Part shown: positions 8,465 to 15,705 of the stretch, in pieces
How positions within the stretch are numbered: the stretch's first letter is position 1
How the letters are laid out: each line of letters opens with the position of its first letter
DNA from: Methylotenera_A sp031417915
GTDB taxonomy: Bacteria; Pseudomonadota; Gammaproteobacteria; Burkholderiales; Methylophilaceae
Assembly (NCBI GenBank): GCA_031417915.1
Contig: JANOWN010000053.1
Coordinates: forward strand, 1 to 28,574
DNA: 28,574 nucleotides
Reading direction: 5' to 3'
The notes under the pieces: generated by a model
Databases searched by the model: none
Told to the model about the DNA's origin: nothing
The model's input: the letters and a program-made list of their open reading frames with translations, nothing else
Program-made: the position numbers and the translations under genes

Positions 8465-9238
8465 TTACTCTACAGATACCTCAACGCGTCTTGCTTCGGC
8501 CAAATCACCGCCACCATCGACGTTTTCAGGTTTACGCAACTCGATTCTCATGACATCAATACCTGCTGTAATAAGCGCCGCATGTGCTGCTTTGGCGCGG
8601 TTATAGGCAAGGTCTTCGTTCACCTTTTGGTTGCCACGCGGATCGTGAAAACCTGAAATTACTGCTTTAGAGGCAGGGTTTGCATTGAGCCACTCGATAA
8701 CGGGTGCTAAAGTTGCATCTGCATCTGCCTGCAAGGCAGTTTTGCCCGTATCAAAGTAGAGTTTAGCCGCGGGTGGCGGCATCACTGCTGCAGGCTCTGC
8801 AGCTTTTACTAGCAATTGATTATCCACAGTTACCGCAGAGCCAAAGAACGCCTGTGCATCTGCGCCTTTTTGCGTTTTGGCGGCTTCAGAATCGACCGTG
8901 CCTCTAAGTACCACGTTTTTATCGTCGCCCTGTGCTTGCAAATCATCGCCACCTGCTAACAGTGCTTTTAATGCGTCAGATTGGCTAAACCAGCCAACAT
9001 TGGCACTATCACCATTGCTAGTGAAATCATTGGCTGTGGCAGTAAAACCAAACGCTTCAGCCTCGGTAGCAGGCGCTATTGGCATTGCGCCTTCAACTGG
9101 GGCTGCGGCTTCGCCAGAAGCGCCACAGCACGCGCCCGATGGGCCGCGGCCTGTCAGCAACATCAACAGCAATATTAAGGCGAGAATGAGCGCAACTATC
9201 CAGCTCCAGCGGTTATAGCTTGATTGATTGTTATGCAT
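8465..9238 (-). CDS. Membrane-anchored BON/OmpA-domain envelope protein
   Basis: A 257-residue protein when started at the ATG at 9238, which has AAAGGTG six bases upstream. An upstream GTG at 9247 overlaps that ribosome site. Residues about 11-28 form one strongly hydrophobic helix, followed by a short Cys-rich stretch GACCGASG and an Ala/Pro-rich linker. The middle part (about 80-145) looks like a BON domain, including NVVLRGTVDSEAAK. The C-terminal 100 residues are an OmpA-like peptidoglycan-binding domain with LYFDTGK, SGFHDPRGN and NRAKAAHAALIAAG-type segments. The likely site is the inner membrane with the OmpA domain in the periplasm. It is four to twelve bases downstream of the helix-hairpin-helix gene and must be co-transcribed with it. 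The specific role is unknown. Confidence 0.8.
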   Translation of the reverse strand: MHNNQSSYNRWSWIVALILALILLLMLLTGRGPSGACCGASGEAAAPVEGAMPIAPATEAEAFGFTATANDFTSNGDSANVGWFSQSDALKALLAGGDDLQAQGDDKNVVLRGTVDSEAAKTQKGADAQAFFGSAVTVDNQLLVKAAEPAAVMPPPAAKLYFDTGKTALQADADATLAPVIEWLNANPASKAVISGFHDPRGNQKVNEDLAYNRAKAAHAALITAGIDVMRIELRKPENVDGGGDLAEARRVEVSVE

Positions 9239-9250
9239 ATTAGTCACCTT

Positions 9251-9793
9251 TTATTTTTTAAGGCCAGCAGAAAGTTTGTCTTGCAACTTTTTAAGCTCCG
9301 CCCATTTGTTATTAGCTGCTAATGCCGCTTGCTGCGCCCAAGTGCCTGGATTGGCAATGCGGAAGCGAGAGCCGCCGTCATCTAGAATTTTGCGCATTTG
9401 TGGAACAGTTGCAGCAGCTAGCTGAGTAAAGGTTTTAATGCCCGCATTGTTGAATAGCTCATTAATTTTTGGGCCTATGCCTTCTACAACAGTCAGATCA
9501 TTTGCATTTTTAATGGCAAAGCCCGCTTTTTTCGCTGCGGCTAAGTCAATGGTAGCTGCAACTGGTGCTGCGGCTTTCGGCGCTGCTGCTGGCGCTGCAG
9601 GTGCAGCTTTTGCCACTGGTGCAGCAGGCACGTCGGCTAGTTTGGCAGGTGCGGCAGTGTGCGTGGTGTTACCGCTACTTGGAGGTGCTTTACAGCAACA
9701 TTTGCACAACCAGCGATTAAGTAACCAGCCCAGCAATGTACCCGCTAGAAACCACCAAAAACAACATCCTAAAGAACTTAAAAGTGAACTCAT
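9251..9793 (-). CDS. Cys-rich membrane protein with helix-hairpin-helix domain
   Basis: A 180-residue protein. The N-terminus MSSLLSSLGCCFWWFLAGTL is a hydrophobic helix, followed by the Cys cluster LCKCCCK at the membrane boundary. A long Ala/Pro linker spans residues about 45-90. The C-terminal domain (about 100-175) has the helix-hairpin-helix motif NDLTVVEGIGPKINELF. This fold, seen also in DUF4332-like proteins and at the end of some ribosomal-protein-like sequences, binds DNA or acts as a protein adaptor. GGGGAG lies five bases before the ATG. It shares a layout of anchor, Cys cluster and Ala/Pro linker with the downstream OmpA-like protein. I cannot name a function. Confidence 0.75.
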   Translation of the reverse strand: MSSLLSSLGCCFWWFLAGTLLGWLLNRWLCKCCCKAPPSSGNTTHTAAPAKLADVPAAPVAKAAPAAPAAAPKAAAPVAATIDLAAAKKAGFAIKNANDLTVVEGIGPKINELFNNAGIKTFTQLAAATVPQMRKILDDGGSRFRIANPGTWAQQAALAANNKWAELKKLQDKLSAGLKK

Positions 9794-9924
9794 TTTTACT
9801 CCCCAATAATAATGTCTAACCGAAAATTGATACTACAAAACTAAATGATACAGCCACGAGAAAAGTAACTATCTGCGCCTTTAGCGCACACGTCAAGTAT
9901 TTAGGACTTTAACCGATGTAAATT

Positions 9925-11202
9925 TTAGTTAATTTGGTAGACAATTTGCCCATGTAGCAATGTGGTTTGCACTCGGCCATGCATTGCTAAACCTAAAAAT
10001 GGCGTGTTTTTGCCATGACTTTTAAGCTGGCTGGTAGTTACTGTCCATTCTAATGTTGGGTTGAAAATTGCAATATCCGCATCCGCATTGAGGTTTAAAT
10101 TTCCGCCAGCAATAGCTAATATACTGGCTGGTAGGGCAGTGATTTTTGCAACCGCGTCAAACATACTGGCTTTGTTATCCGCCGCCCATTTCAGCGTCAA
10201 AGGTAGCAGCAATTCTAGGCAGCTCGCGCCTGCTTCGGCTTCAGTAAACGGCAACAGTTTTGCGTCGTCATCGACGGGCGTGTGGTCGCTGCAAATTGCA
10301 TCAATAGCGCCATCTTTTAAACCTTGGCATAATGCGTTTTTATCGCGCATGCTGCGTAGTGGCGGCTTCAGGTTGGTGTGTGCGTTGAAGTAACCAATGT
10401 CCATATCGGTTAAATGACAATGCTGCGCGCTCACGTCCGCCGTCACTTGAATCCCCATTTTTTTGGCTTGCCGCACCAAATCCACACCTTCAGCCGTGGA
10501 TAATCGACATAAATGAATACGCGTTTTGGTTTCATGCGCGATGCGTAAAATGCTGGCAATCGCCAAACCTTCAGCCGCTGCTGGTATGCCTTTTAAGCCC
10601 AAGCGGCTGGCAATTTCGCCATCGTGCGCCACGCCATCTTTAGCCAAATAATAGTCTTCGGCACGTAAAAAAATGGTGTAGCCAAACGTCGTGGCGTACT
10701 CAAAAGCGCGCCACAACACTTGCGTGTCGGTCATCGCTACATCGGCTTGGCTAAAGCCCACGCAACCCGCTTCGCTAAGTGCATGCATCTCTGTTAATAG
10801 TTTGCCTTCGAGTTGGCGCGTGAGCGCGCCTAGCGGATATACATGCGCCAAATTAAGCTGCTTGGCACGGTGTTTCAGCATTTCGACTAGCCCAGGTTCG
10901 TCTAATATTGGCTGCGTATCGGGAGGACAAGCGAGGCTGGTCACCCCACCAGCGGCTGCGGCTTGCAACTCACTTGTTAGATTGGCTTTATGTGTCGAAC
11001 CAGGTTCACGCAATCTTGCCGACAAATCCACAAAGCCAGGCGTGACAATTAAACCAGTCGCATCTATGGTTTGATTCGCCACAAAGTCTGTAGGCGTTTT
11101 GCCGATACCGACAATTTTTCCAGCTGCAATAAACACATCTTGTTGTTTATCGATGTTATTTTTTGGGTCAATCAAATGACCGTTTCTAATGTGAATTTTC
11201 AA
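9925..11202 (-). CDS. pyrX: Non-catalytic dihydroorotase-like subunit (PyrX / PyrC')
   Basis: A 425-residue member of the amidohydrolase/dihydroorotase family. Active class I enzymes carry D-x-H-x-H in the first metal site, but here the stretch is D59-L-S-A-R63 in GFVDLSARLREPG, so both metal-binding histidines are gone. The segment LGLKGIPAAAEGLAIA and the SRLTSA-like CRLSTAEGVDLV match the inactive PyrC' of Pseudomonas, which assembles with PyrB to give a stable aspartate transcarbamoylase dodecamer. Its position directly after pyrB agrees. A catalytic PyrC should be encoded elsewhere. The start is TTG (11202), with GGAGGTG upstream; that site lies at the edge of a dispersed repeat. No T-rich terminator is evident after the stop; only a weak TGCGC/GCGCA stem occurs near 9874-9888. 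Confidence 0.9.
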   Translation of the reverse strand: MKIHIRNGHLIDPKNNIDKQQDVFIAAGKIVGIGKTPTDFVANQTIDATGLIVTPGFVDLSARLREPGSTHKANLTSELQAAAAGGVTSLACPPDTQPILDEPGLVEMLKHRAKQLNLAHVYPLGALTRQLEGKLLTEMHALSEAGCVGFSQADVAMTDTQVLWRAFEYATTFGYTIFLRAEDYYLAKDGVAHDGEIASRLGLKGIPAAAEGLAIASILRIAHETKTRIHLCRLSTAEGVDLVRQAKKMGIQVTADVSAQHCHLTDMDIGYFNAHTNLKPPLRSMRDKNALCQGLKDGAIDAICSDHTPVDDDAKLLPFTEAEAGASCLELLLPLTLKWAADNKASMFDAVAKITALPASILAIAGGNLNLNADADIAIFNPTLEWTVTTSQLKSHGKNTPFLGLAMHGRVQTTLLHGQIVYQIN

Positions 11203-11267
11203 ATAGCACCTCCAGAAGCCGCATGGATATTGGGCTGCAGACCTGCTATTTTAGCGTAAATTTTCAT
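11199..11267 (-). CDS. 22-codon bridging ORF between pyrB and pyrX
   Basis: This ORF reads MKIYAKIAGLQPNIHAASGG then AI and stop. Its ATG overlaps the pyrB stop as ATGA, and GGAGG six bases upstream is a good ribosome site. Its TGA overlaps the TTG start of pyrX by two bases. Translation is therefore plausible and would couple pyrB to pyrX. Most of its sequence is the dispersed repeat read on the minus strand. It begins MKI just as PyrX does, which suggests that it is the displaced original start of pyrX rather than an independent gene. No function is claimed for the peptide. Confidence 0.35.
   Translation of the reverse strand: MKIYAKIAGLQPNIHAASGGAI
11207..11244 (+). repeat. Dispersed repeat, copy B (pyrB-pyrX junction)
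   Basis: It contains CTCCAGAAGCC, then GCATGGATATTGGG, then CTGCAGACC. The outer edge CACCTCC, read on the minus strand as GGAGGTG, is the ribosome-binding site of pyrX. The surrounding DNA has near-identical 11-base direct repeats, GTGAATTTTCA at 11191-11201 and GTAAATTTTCA at 11256-11266. Confidence 0.75.
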
Positions 11268-12259
11268 GCATTTCCTCCGCCACGAAGTCCGCCAGCGCTA
11301 GCGCCTGCGGACTGACCACCAGCAAGTATCGCCATTACCGCCATGCGCACTGCGATGCCGTAAGTCACTTGCGGCAAAATCACCGATTGACTGCCATCGG
11401 CGACGCTGGAATCAATCTCCACGCCGCGATTCATCGGGCCTGGGTGCATGACAATGGCATCTGGTTTTGCGTAACTTAATTTTTCTTGCGTCAGGCCAAA
11501 GGTTTTAAAATATTCCTGTGCAGACGGTAAAAGTGCGCCTGTCATGCGCTCGTTTTGTAGGCGTAGCATCATCACCACATCCACATCTTTTAGCCCAGCT
11601 TTCATGTCGTGAAACACGCGTACGCCGAGTTTTTCCACATCGGCTGGCAGTAAGGTTTTTGGTGCAATCACGCGCACTTCGGGCACGCCTAAAGTGGTCA
11701 AAGCGTGAATCTCGCTGCGTGCAACACGTGAATGTAATACGTCGCCCACCAAAGCCACGCGCAGATTATGCATATCTGGCTTGTAGCGGCGCACCGTGAA
11801 TACATCTAATAGACCCTGAGTTGGGTGCGCGTGGCGACCATCGCCCGCGTTAATGACGCTGATGTTATCTGGCACATGCTGTGCAATAAAGTGCACCGCG
11901 CCACTTTGCGCGTGGCGCACCACAAACATATCGGCGTGCATGGCGATTAAATTATTCACCGTGTCTAAAATCGTCTCACCTTTTGATTGCGATGATGTGC
12001 CAACATTCAAGTTAATCACGTCGGCAGAAAGGCGCTTGGCGGCAATTTCAAATGTTGTGCGCGTGCGCGTACTGTTTTCGAAGAAAATATTGCACACGGT
12101 TTTACCGCGTAGCAGTGGCACCTTTTTGATGTCGCGTTCAGCTACGCCGACAAAGGATTCGGCAGTATCCAAAATCTGCGTGAGGATTTTTTGCGGCAAA
12201 CCTTCGATGGTTAAAAGGTGTTTTAATTTGCCGTCAGCGTCGAGTTGCGGGTTATGCAT
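11264..12259 (-). CDS. pyrB: Aspartate carbamoyltransferase catalytic subunit
   Basis: A 331-residue enzyme that condenses carbamoyl phosphate with aspartate, committing carbon to pyrimidine synthesis. The carbamoyl-phosphate motif is STRTR (63-67), with SSQSKGE (89-95), HPTQ (145-148) and a HPGPMNRGVEI segment near 275. An N-terminal extension of about 10 residues before the core is typical of the PyrB class that assembles with PyrX. The last 19 residues, AGGQSAGASAGGLRGGGNA, form an unusual Gly/Ala-rich tail encoded largely by a near-perfect palindrome. Its start overlaps the pyrR end by 8 bases. Confidence 0.95.
   Translation of the reverse strand: MHNPQLDADGKLKHLLTIEGLPQKILTQILDTAESFVGVAERDIKKVPLLRGKTVCNIFFENSTRTRTTFEIAAKRLSADVINLNVGTSSQSKGETILDTVNNLIAMHADMFVVRHAQSGAVHFIAQHVPDNISVINAGDGRHAHPTQGLLDVFTVRRYKPDMHNLRVALVGDVLHSRVARSEIHALTTLGVPEVRVIAPKTLLPADVEKLGVRVFHDMKAGLKDVDVVMMLRLQNERMTGALLPSAQEYFKTFGLTQEKLSYAKPDAIVMHPGPMNRGVEIDSSVADGSQSVILPQVTYGIAVRMAVMAILAGGQSAGASAGGLRGGGNA
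11286..11313. repeat. 28-base palindrome in the 3' end of pyrB
   Basis: Arms AGTCCGC and GCGGACT enclose a perfect central GCGCTAGCGC, leaving only two mismatched pairs over 28 bases. In RNA this would be a very stable hairpin. It lies inside the pyrB reading frame, about 20-45 bases before the stop codon, and encodes part of the Gly/Ala-rich tail. No T-run follows, so it is not a standard terminator. Confidence 0.75.
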
Positions 12260-12752
12260 CGGCGGCCTCCAAAGCTAGGCGCAGCTTGCCTCTGGTATCT
12301 TGCGAAAGTTGTAAATTTTGCTTTGGTTTCAGCAAAATTTCTGCACCGATAATATTGGGAAAAATCGGTAACTCCGCGCCTCCACGATTGATTAGCACCG
12401 CCAATGTAATGCTGGCAGGGCGGCCATAATCAAACAATTCGTTCATGGCAGCCCGCGTGGTGCGGCCAGTGTAAAAAATATCATCAATTAAAATAATATG
12501 TTTGTCGGTGACATCAAATGCGATATCGGAAGGCTTAGGCTCAGCTTTTAAGCCACGCTCGGCGTAATCGTCGCGGTACAAGGCGGCGTCTAACATGCCG
12601 TGTGGAATGTCTTTGCCGATGGATTTTAAAATACGCTGCATCATCCACACGCCACCGCTGTGGATGCCGACCAGTGCGCTATTTGGTTGCAACGCGGCTT
12701 GTATTTTAGCGGTAATTTCGCTCAGTAATACTTCAGGATCGGGTAATTGCAT
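12252..12752 (-). CDS. pyrR: PyrR: uracil phosphoribosyltransferase / pyr regulator
   Basis: A 166-residue phosphoribosyltransferase when started at the ATG at 12752 (MQLPDPEVLL), one base after the ruvX stop, where the start codon overlaps nothing. Upstream ATGs at 12773 and 12812 in the same frame would extend it into ruvX and do not resemble PyrR N-termini. The PRPP-binding motif IILIDDIFYTGRTTRAA is clear, as is GIHSGGVWMMQRI near the N-terminus. In Gram-positive bacteria PyrR controls pyr attenuation. In Proteobacteria the regulatory role is less certain, and no attenuator is evident before pyrB, which overlaps it by 8 bases. Confidence 0.88.
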   Translation of the reverse strand: MQLPDPEVLLSEITAKIQAALQPNSALVGIHSGGVWMMQRILKSIGKDIPHGMLDAALYRDDYAERGLKAEPKPSDIAFDVTDKHIILIDDIFYTGRTTRAAMNELFDYGRPASITLAVLINRGGAELPIFPNIIGAEILLKPKQNLQLSQDTRGKLRLALEAADA

Positions 12753-12753
12753 A

Positions 12754-13224
12754 TTATGAATTTGGAAGTCCATCGAAATAAGATTGTAATATGCTTTGCG
12801 CGGCAACCGCATCCAGCATAGCTTTTTGTTTAATGCCTTTAACGCCAGCTTGGTTCAAATTTTGTGTGGCATCTGCTGAACTTAAACGTTCGTCTATCAT
12901 CACTACTGGCAAATTGAAACGACCTTCTAGCCGCTGCGCAAATTTTTTCGCCAAGCCTGTCATTGTGTGTGATTCTCCATCCATGTGCATGGGCAAACCC
13001 ACCACTAACAGGGCGGGACGCCACTCGTGGATGAGTGCGCCAATTTGCGTAAATTTAGCTTCGTTCTCTTCGCTATTAATTGTGGTGAGCGGATGCGCGA
13101 CTTTGAGCATGGTTTCACCAGTGGCCACACCGATGCGCCTTTCGCCAAAATCGAACGCCAGTAGCGTGCCAGTGATGTCGGGATAGCTGCGTTCTAAAAT
13201 CGGCAAATGACTCTGGTTAAGCAT
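12754..13224 (-). CDS. ruvX: Holliday-junction resolvase-like YqgF/RuvX
   Basis: A 156-residue RNase H-fold protein of the YqgF/RuvX family, associated with pre-16S rRNA 5' maturation and proposed as a Holliday-junction resolvase. The first catalytic block is TLLAFDFGERRIGVATG (first acidic residue D25). VVGLPMHMDG and VVMIDERLSSADA follow, with the final acidic residue in the segment KQKAMLDAVAAQSIL. The ATG overlaps the algH stop by 8 bases and has GGAGGTGG upstream inside algH. The algH-ruvX-pyrR-pyrB order is common in Beta- and Gammaproteobacteria. Confidence 0.93.
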   Translation of the reverse strand: MLNQSHLPILERSYPDITGTLLAFDFGERRIGVATGETMLKVAHPLTTINSEENEAKFTQIGALIHEWRPALLVVGLPMHMDGESHTMTGLAKKFAQRLEGRFNLPVVMIDERLSSADATQNLNQAGVKGIKQKAMLDAVAAQSILQSYFDGLPNS

Positions 13225-13783
13225 GGCCTGCCACCTCCGATAAATTGGCTAAGTTCAAGCCCATCAAGCGCATGGCCAAATCAAATTTATCTGCATTATC
13301 TGCGTCAAAAATCAATTTGTGAATTTGTTGCAGATCAGCTGTTTCTAAGCTTAGCCAGGCGTTTTGCGAGACTTCATTTTCAAGCTGACCTGCCGTCCAG
13401 CCCGCATAGCCTAAGGCGATGAGCATTTTGAGCGGGCCATTTTCTTCGGCCGAGGCCTCTAAAATATCTTTGGAAGTAGTGAGCGCCACGGCGTGATTGA
13501 CGACGATGGTGGAATCGTATTCTGCGTTTGGTTCGTGCAAAATAAAGCCGCGCTCAATTTGCACTGGGCCGCCAAAATGCACGGCTTTATTCAGTAGCGG
13601 GGCAGATTCTGTTTCAAGCTTGATTTGTTTGAGCAAGTTGGCAACGCTGATATCCGCGCTGCGGTTGATGATGATGCCCATAGCGCCATCTTGGTTGTGC
13701 GTGCAAATGTAGGTGACGGTTTTAGAAAAATAGGGATCTGTCATGGCGGGCATCGCGATGAGAAACTGACCTGTAAGATTCAT
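13217..13783 (-). CDS. algH: YqgE/AlgH family protein
   Basis: A 188-residue cytosolic protein of the UPF0301/AlgH family. The best start is the ATG at 13783 (MNLTGQFLIAMP), since the longer frame uses a TTG. Family blocks visible are MPAMTDPYFSKTVTYICTHN, GAMGIIINR, FGGPVQIERGFILH and ALGYAGWTAGQLENEV. The biochemical function is unknown; AlgH was first tied to alginate expression in Pseudomonas. It is the first of a closely overlapping set with ruvX and lies 30 bases after ribBX. Confidence 0.92.
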   Translation of the reverse strand: MNLTGQFLIAMPAMTDPYFSKTVTYICTHNQDGAMGIIINRSADISVANLLKQIKLETESAPLLNKAVHFGGPVQIERGFILHEPNAEYDSTIVVNHAVALTTSKDILEASAEENGPLKMLIALGYAGWTAGQLENEVSQNAWLSLETADLQQIHKLIFDADNADKFDLAMRLMGLNLANLSEVAGHA

Positions 13784-13813
13784 ATTTTCCAATGATCGCT
13801 ATTTTAGCACAAA

Positions 13814-14911
13814 CTAATTCGCTTCTAAATAGCCCGTAATTTCTAAGCCAAAGCCGTCCATGCTCGGCATTTTGCGCGGCGTCGCCATTAAGCGCATTTT
13901 ACGCACACCTAAATCCAGCAAAATTTGCGAGCCAATGCCATACGTACGCAGCTCTTGGTTAGTGCGAATCGGCTCATCCGCACCTCGAATCCGCGCGATT
14001 AAATCGTCGCCAGATTCGCTATGATTTAATAAAACAACCACACCAGAAGGCGCGCTGGATATAGCTTGCAGCGCATCGATTAAACTCCAGCTATGCGTGC
14101 GGCTGCTGCTATCGAGCAAATCGAACACAGAAAGCGGCTCGTGAACTCTGACTAATGTTTCTTGCTCGGCGCTCGGCGTGCCTTTTACCAGCGCCAAATG
14201 CGTTTCATTAGTAATTTTATCGCGATAAGCCACTAAACGCATGCTGCCATACGAGGTAATAACCATGCGGTCTGCAGCCCGCTCAATTAATTTTTCGTTT
14301 TCACTGCGATAACTAATTAAATCGGCAATGGTGCCAATTTTAATGTTGTGTTGTTGCGCGATTTCGACCAAATCGGGCAAACGCGCCATTTCGCCATCGT
14401 CTTTTAAAATCTCGCAAATCACAGATGCAGGCTCGCAGCCAGCTAAAGTTGCCAAGTCGCTGCCTGCTTCGGTGTGGCCAGCGCGCACCAATACGCCGCC
14501 ATTTTGCGCGGCGAGCGGAAACACATGGCCAGGGCTGACAATATCTGCTGCGTGCGCGTTTTTGGCAACAGCAGCTTTGATTGTGGTCGCACGGTCAGCC
14601 GCTGAAATGCCAGTGGTGACACCAGTTGCAGCTTCAATTGATACAGTAAAATTAGTGCCTAAACGCGAATCATTTTTCTCCACCATTTGCGGCAAATCGA
14701 GCTGTTTGCAGCGTGCCTCGGTGAGTGTGAGGCAAATTAAGCCGCGACCAAATTTGGCCATAAAATTGATGTGCTCAGCTGTTGCAAATTCGGCAGCAAT
14801 GACGAAATCCCCTTCATTTTCACGACCTTCGTCATCTACCAGAATCACCATTTTGCCCGCTTTAATGTCGGCAACAATGTCAGTAATTGGGCTAATCGAT
14901 TTAAGCGGCAT
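13814..14911 (-). CDS. ribB: RibBX: DHBP synthase with degenerate GTP cyclohydrolase II domain
   Basis: A 365-residue fusion. The N-terminal half (1-205) is 3,4-dihydroxy-2-butanone-4-phosphate synthase, making the four-carbon unit of riboflavin from ribulose 5-phosphate. Motifs are DDEGRENEGD (26-35), SPGHVFPL (125-132) and RAGHTEAGSDL (142-152). The C-terminal half has the GTP cyclohydrolase II fold, but it contains no Cys after residue 165. The zinc and catalytic segment VHSE...SLRCDC is replaced by VRVHEPLSVFDLL (253-265). This domain is therefore expected to lack GTP cyclohydrolase activity, as in the RibBX variant known in Proteobacteria. The ATG overlaps the ribE stop by one base (TAATG). 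Confidence 0.93.
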   Translation of the reverse strand: MPLKSISPITDIVADIKAGKMVILVDDEGRENEGDFVIAAEFATAEHINFMAKFGRGLICLTLTEARCKQLDLPQMVEKNDSRLGTNFTVSIEAATGVTTGISAADRATTIKAAVAKNAHAADIVSPGHVFPLAAQNGGVLVRAGHTEAGSDLATLAGCEPASVICEILKDDGEMARLPDLVEIAQQHNIKIGTIADLISYRSENEKLIERAADRMVITSYGSMRLVAYRDKITNETHLALVKGTPSAEQETLVRVHEPLSVFDLLDSSSRTHSWSLIDALQAISSAPSGVVVLLNHSESGDDLIARIRGADEPIRTNQELRTYGIGSQILLDLGVRKMRLMATPRKMPSMDGFGLEITGYLEAN

Positions 14912-15498
14912 TAAGTTTTATTCCATTCAGTCATGCGCTCTACATAACGCGCGATTTGGTCAATCTCAATATTGACGCGGCTGCCAGCGCTTAAATGGTT
15001 AAGTGTGGTGTTTTCTAAAGTATGCGGAATAATGTTCATGCTAAAAATATCTTGCTCAATTGTATTCACGGTTAAACTCACGCCATCCAAGCAAATCGAG
15101 CCTTTTTTGGCGATGTATTTTGAAATAGCATGCGGCGCGCGCACCGCCAGTAGCCAGCAATCGCCTAAGTTAGTAAATTGCGTTACTTTACCCACGCCAT
15201 CGACATGACCACTCACCAAATGCCCGCCCAGCCTATCGTTCAGGCGCAAAGCTTTTTCTAAATTCACCGCATTTTTATTATCCAAGCCCGCAGTCGCGCT
15301 CAGTGTTTCTTTCGAAACATGCGCTTCAAAATGCGTGTTGTTAAGCTGTGCAACCGTTAAACACACGCCATTCACTGCAATGCTATCGCCCGCGATGACA
15401 TCATCTAAATTGGCGGCGCGGATTGAAAGCTTCAAATCATCGCCCTGCGGCGTGATGGCATCGATGTGGCCAATTGATTGAATAATTCCTGTAAACAT
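14911..15498 (-). CDS. ribE: Riboflavin synthase, alpha subunit
   Basis: A 195-residue enzyme that dismutates two 6,7-dimethyl-8-ribityllumazine molecules to riboflavin. It has two tandem lumazine-binding domains: MFTGIIQSIGHI...GDSIAVNGVCLTV (1-50) and LVSGHVDGVG...KGSICLDGVSLTVN (95-150). Length is normal. It is the first gene of the minus-strand operon and overlaps ribBX. I see no FMN riboswitch in the 150 bases upstream and no strong ribosome site before the ATG. Confidence 0.95.
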   Translation of the reverse strand: MFTGIIQSIGHIDAITPQGDDLKLSIRAANLDDVIAGDSIAVNGVCLTVAQLNNTHFEAHVSKETLSATAGLDNKNAVNLEKALRLNDRLGGHLVSGHVDGVGKVTQFTNLGDCWLLAVRAPHAISKYIAKKGSICLDGVSLTVNTIEQDIFSMNIIPHTLENTTLNHLSAGSRVNIEIDQIARYVERMTEWNKT

Positions 15499-15705
15499 AT
15501 GCGTAATCTAGTGTAATGGCGCTTTAACCCACACGGGCTATTGTGTTTGTAAGCGAATGTAGGGTATTTTAGCAGGTGTCAATGAAGTTGCAGTCAAGAA
15601 TTTAACTATCAGCACTATTCTTAGTAAATCTAATAAATAAAAAATGTTGGCATGTATGTTGCAAAAGTGAACATGTCATTCACTTTTATTGAGCAGGTAC
15701 TAAAA

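Noticed and set aside
11071..11259. A plus-strand ORF across the pyrX start containing AAWILGCRP
   Set aside because: It is mainly the shadow of pyrX plus the repeat and has no ribosome site of its own. The similarity to ComEC GSAWILGC is due to the repeat.
14264..14285. GGTCTGCAGCCC in ribBX, identical to 12 bases of repeat copy B
   Set aside because: The surrounding sequence does not continue into the core, and the encoded ERAADRM is ordinary for RibB. A chance match is likely.
15499..15651. Search for an FMN riboswitch ahead of ribE
   Set aside because: None of the conserved RFN-element blocks is visible on the minus strand upstream of ribE.
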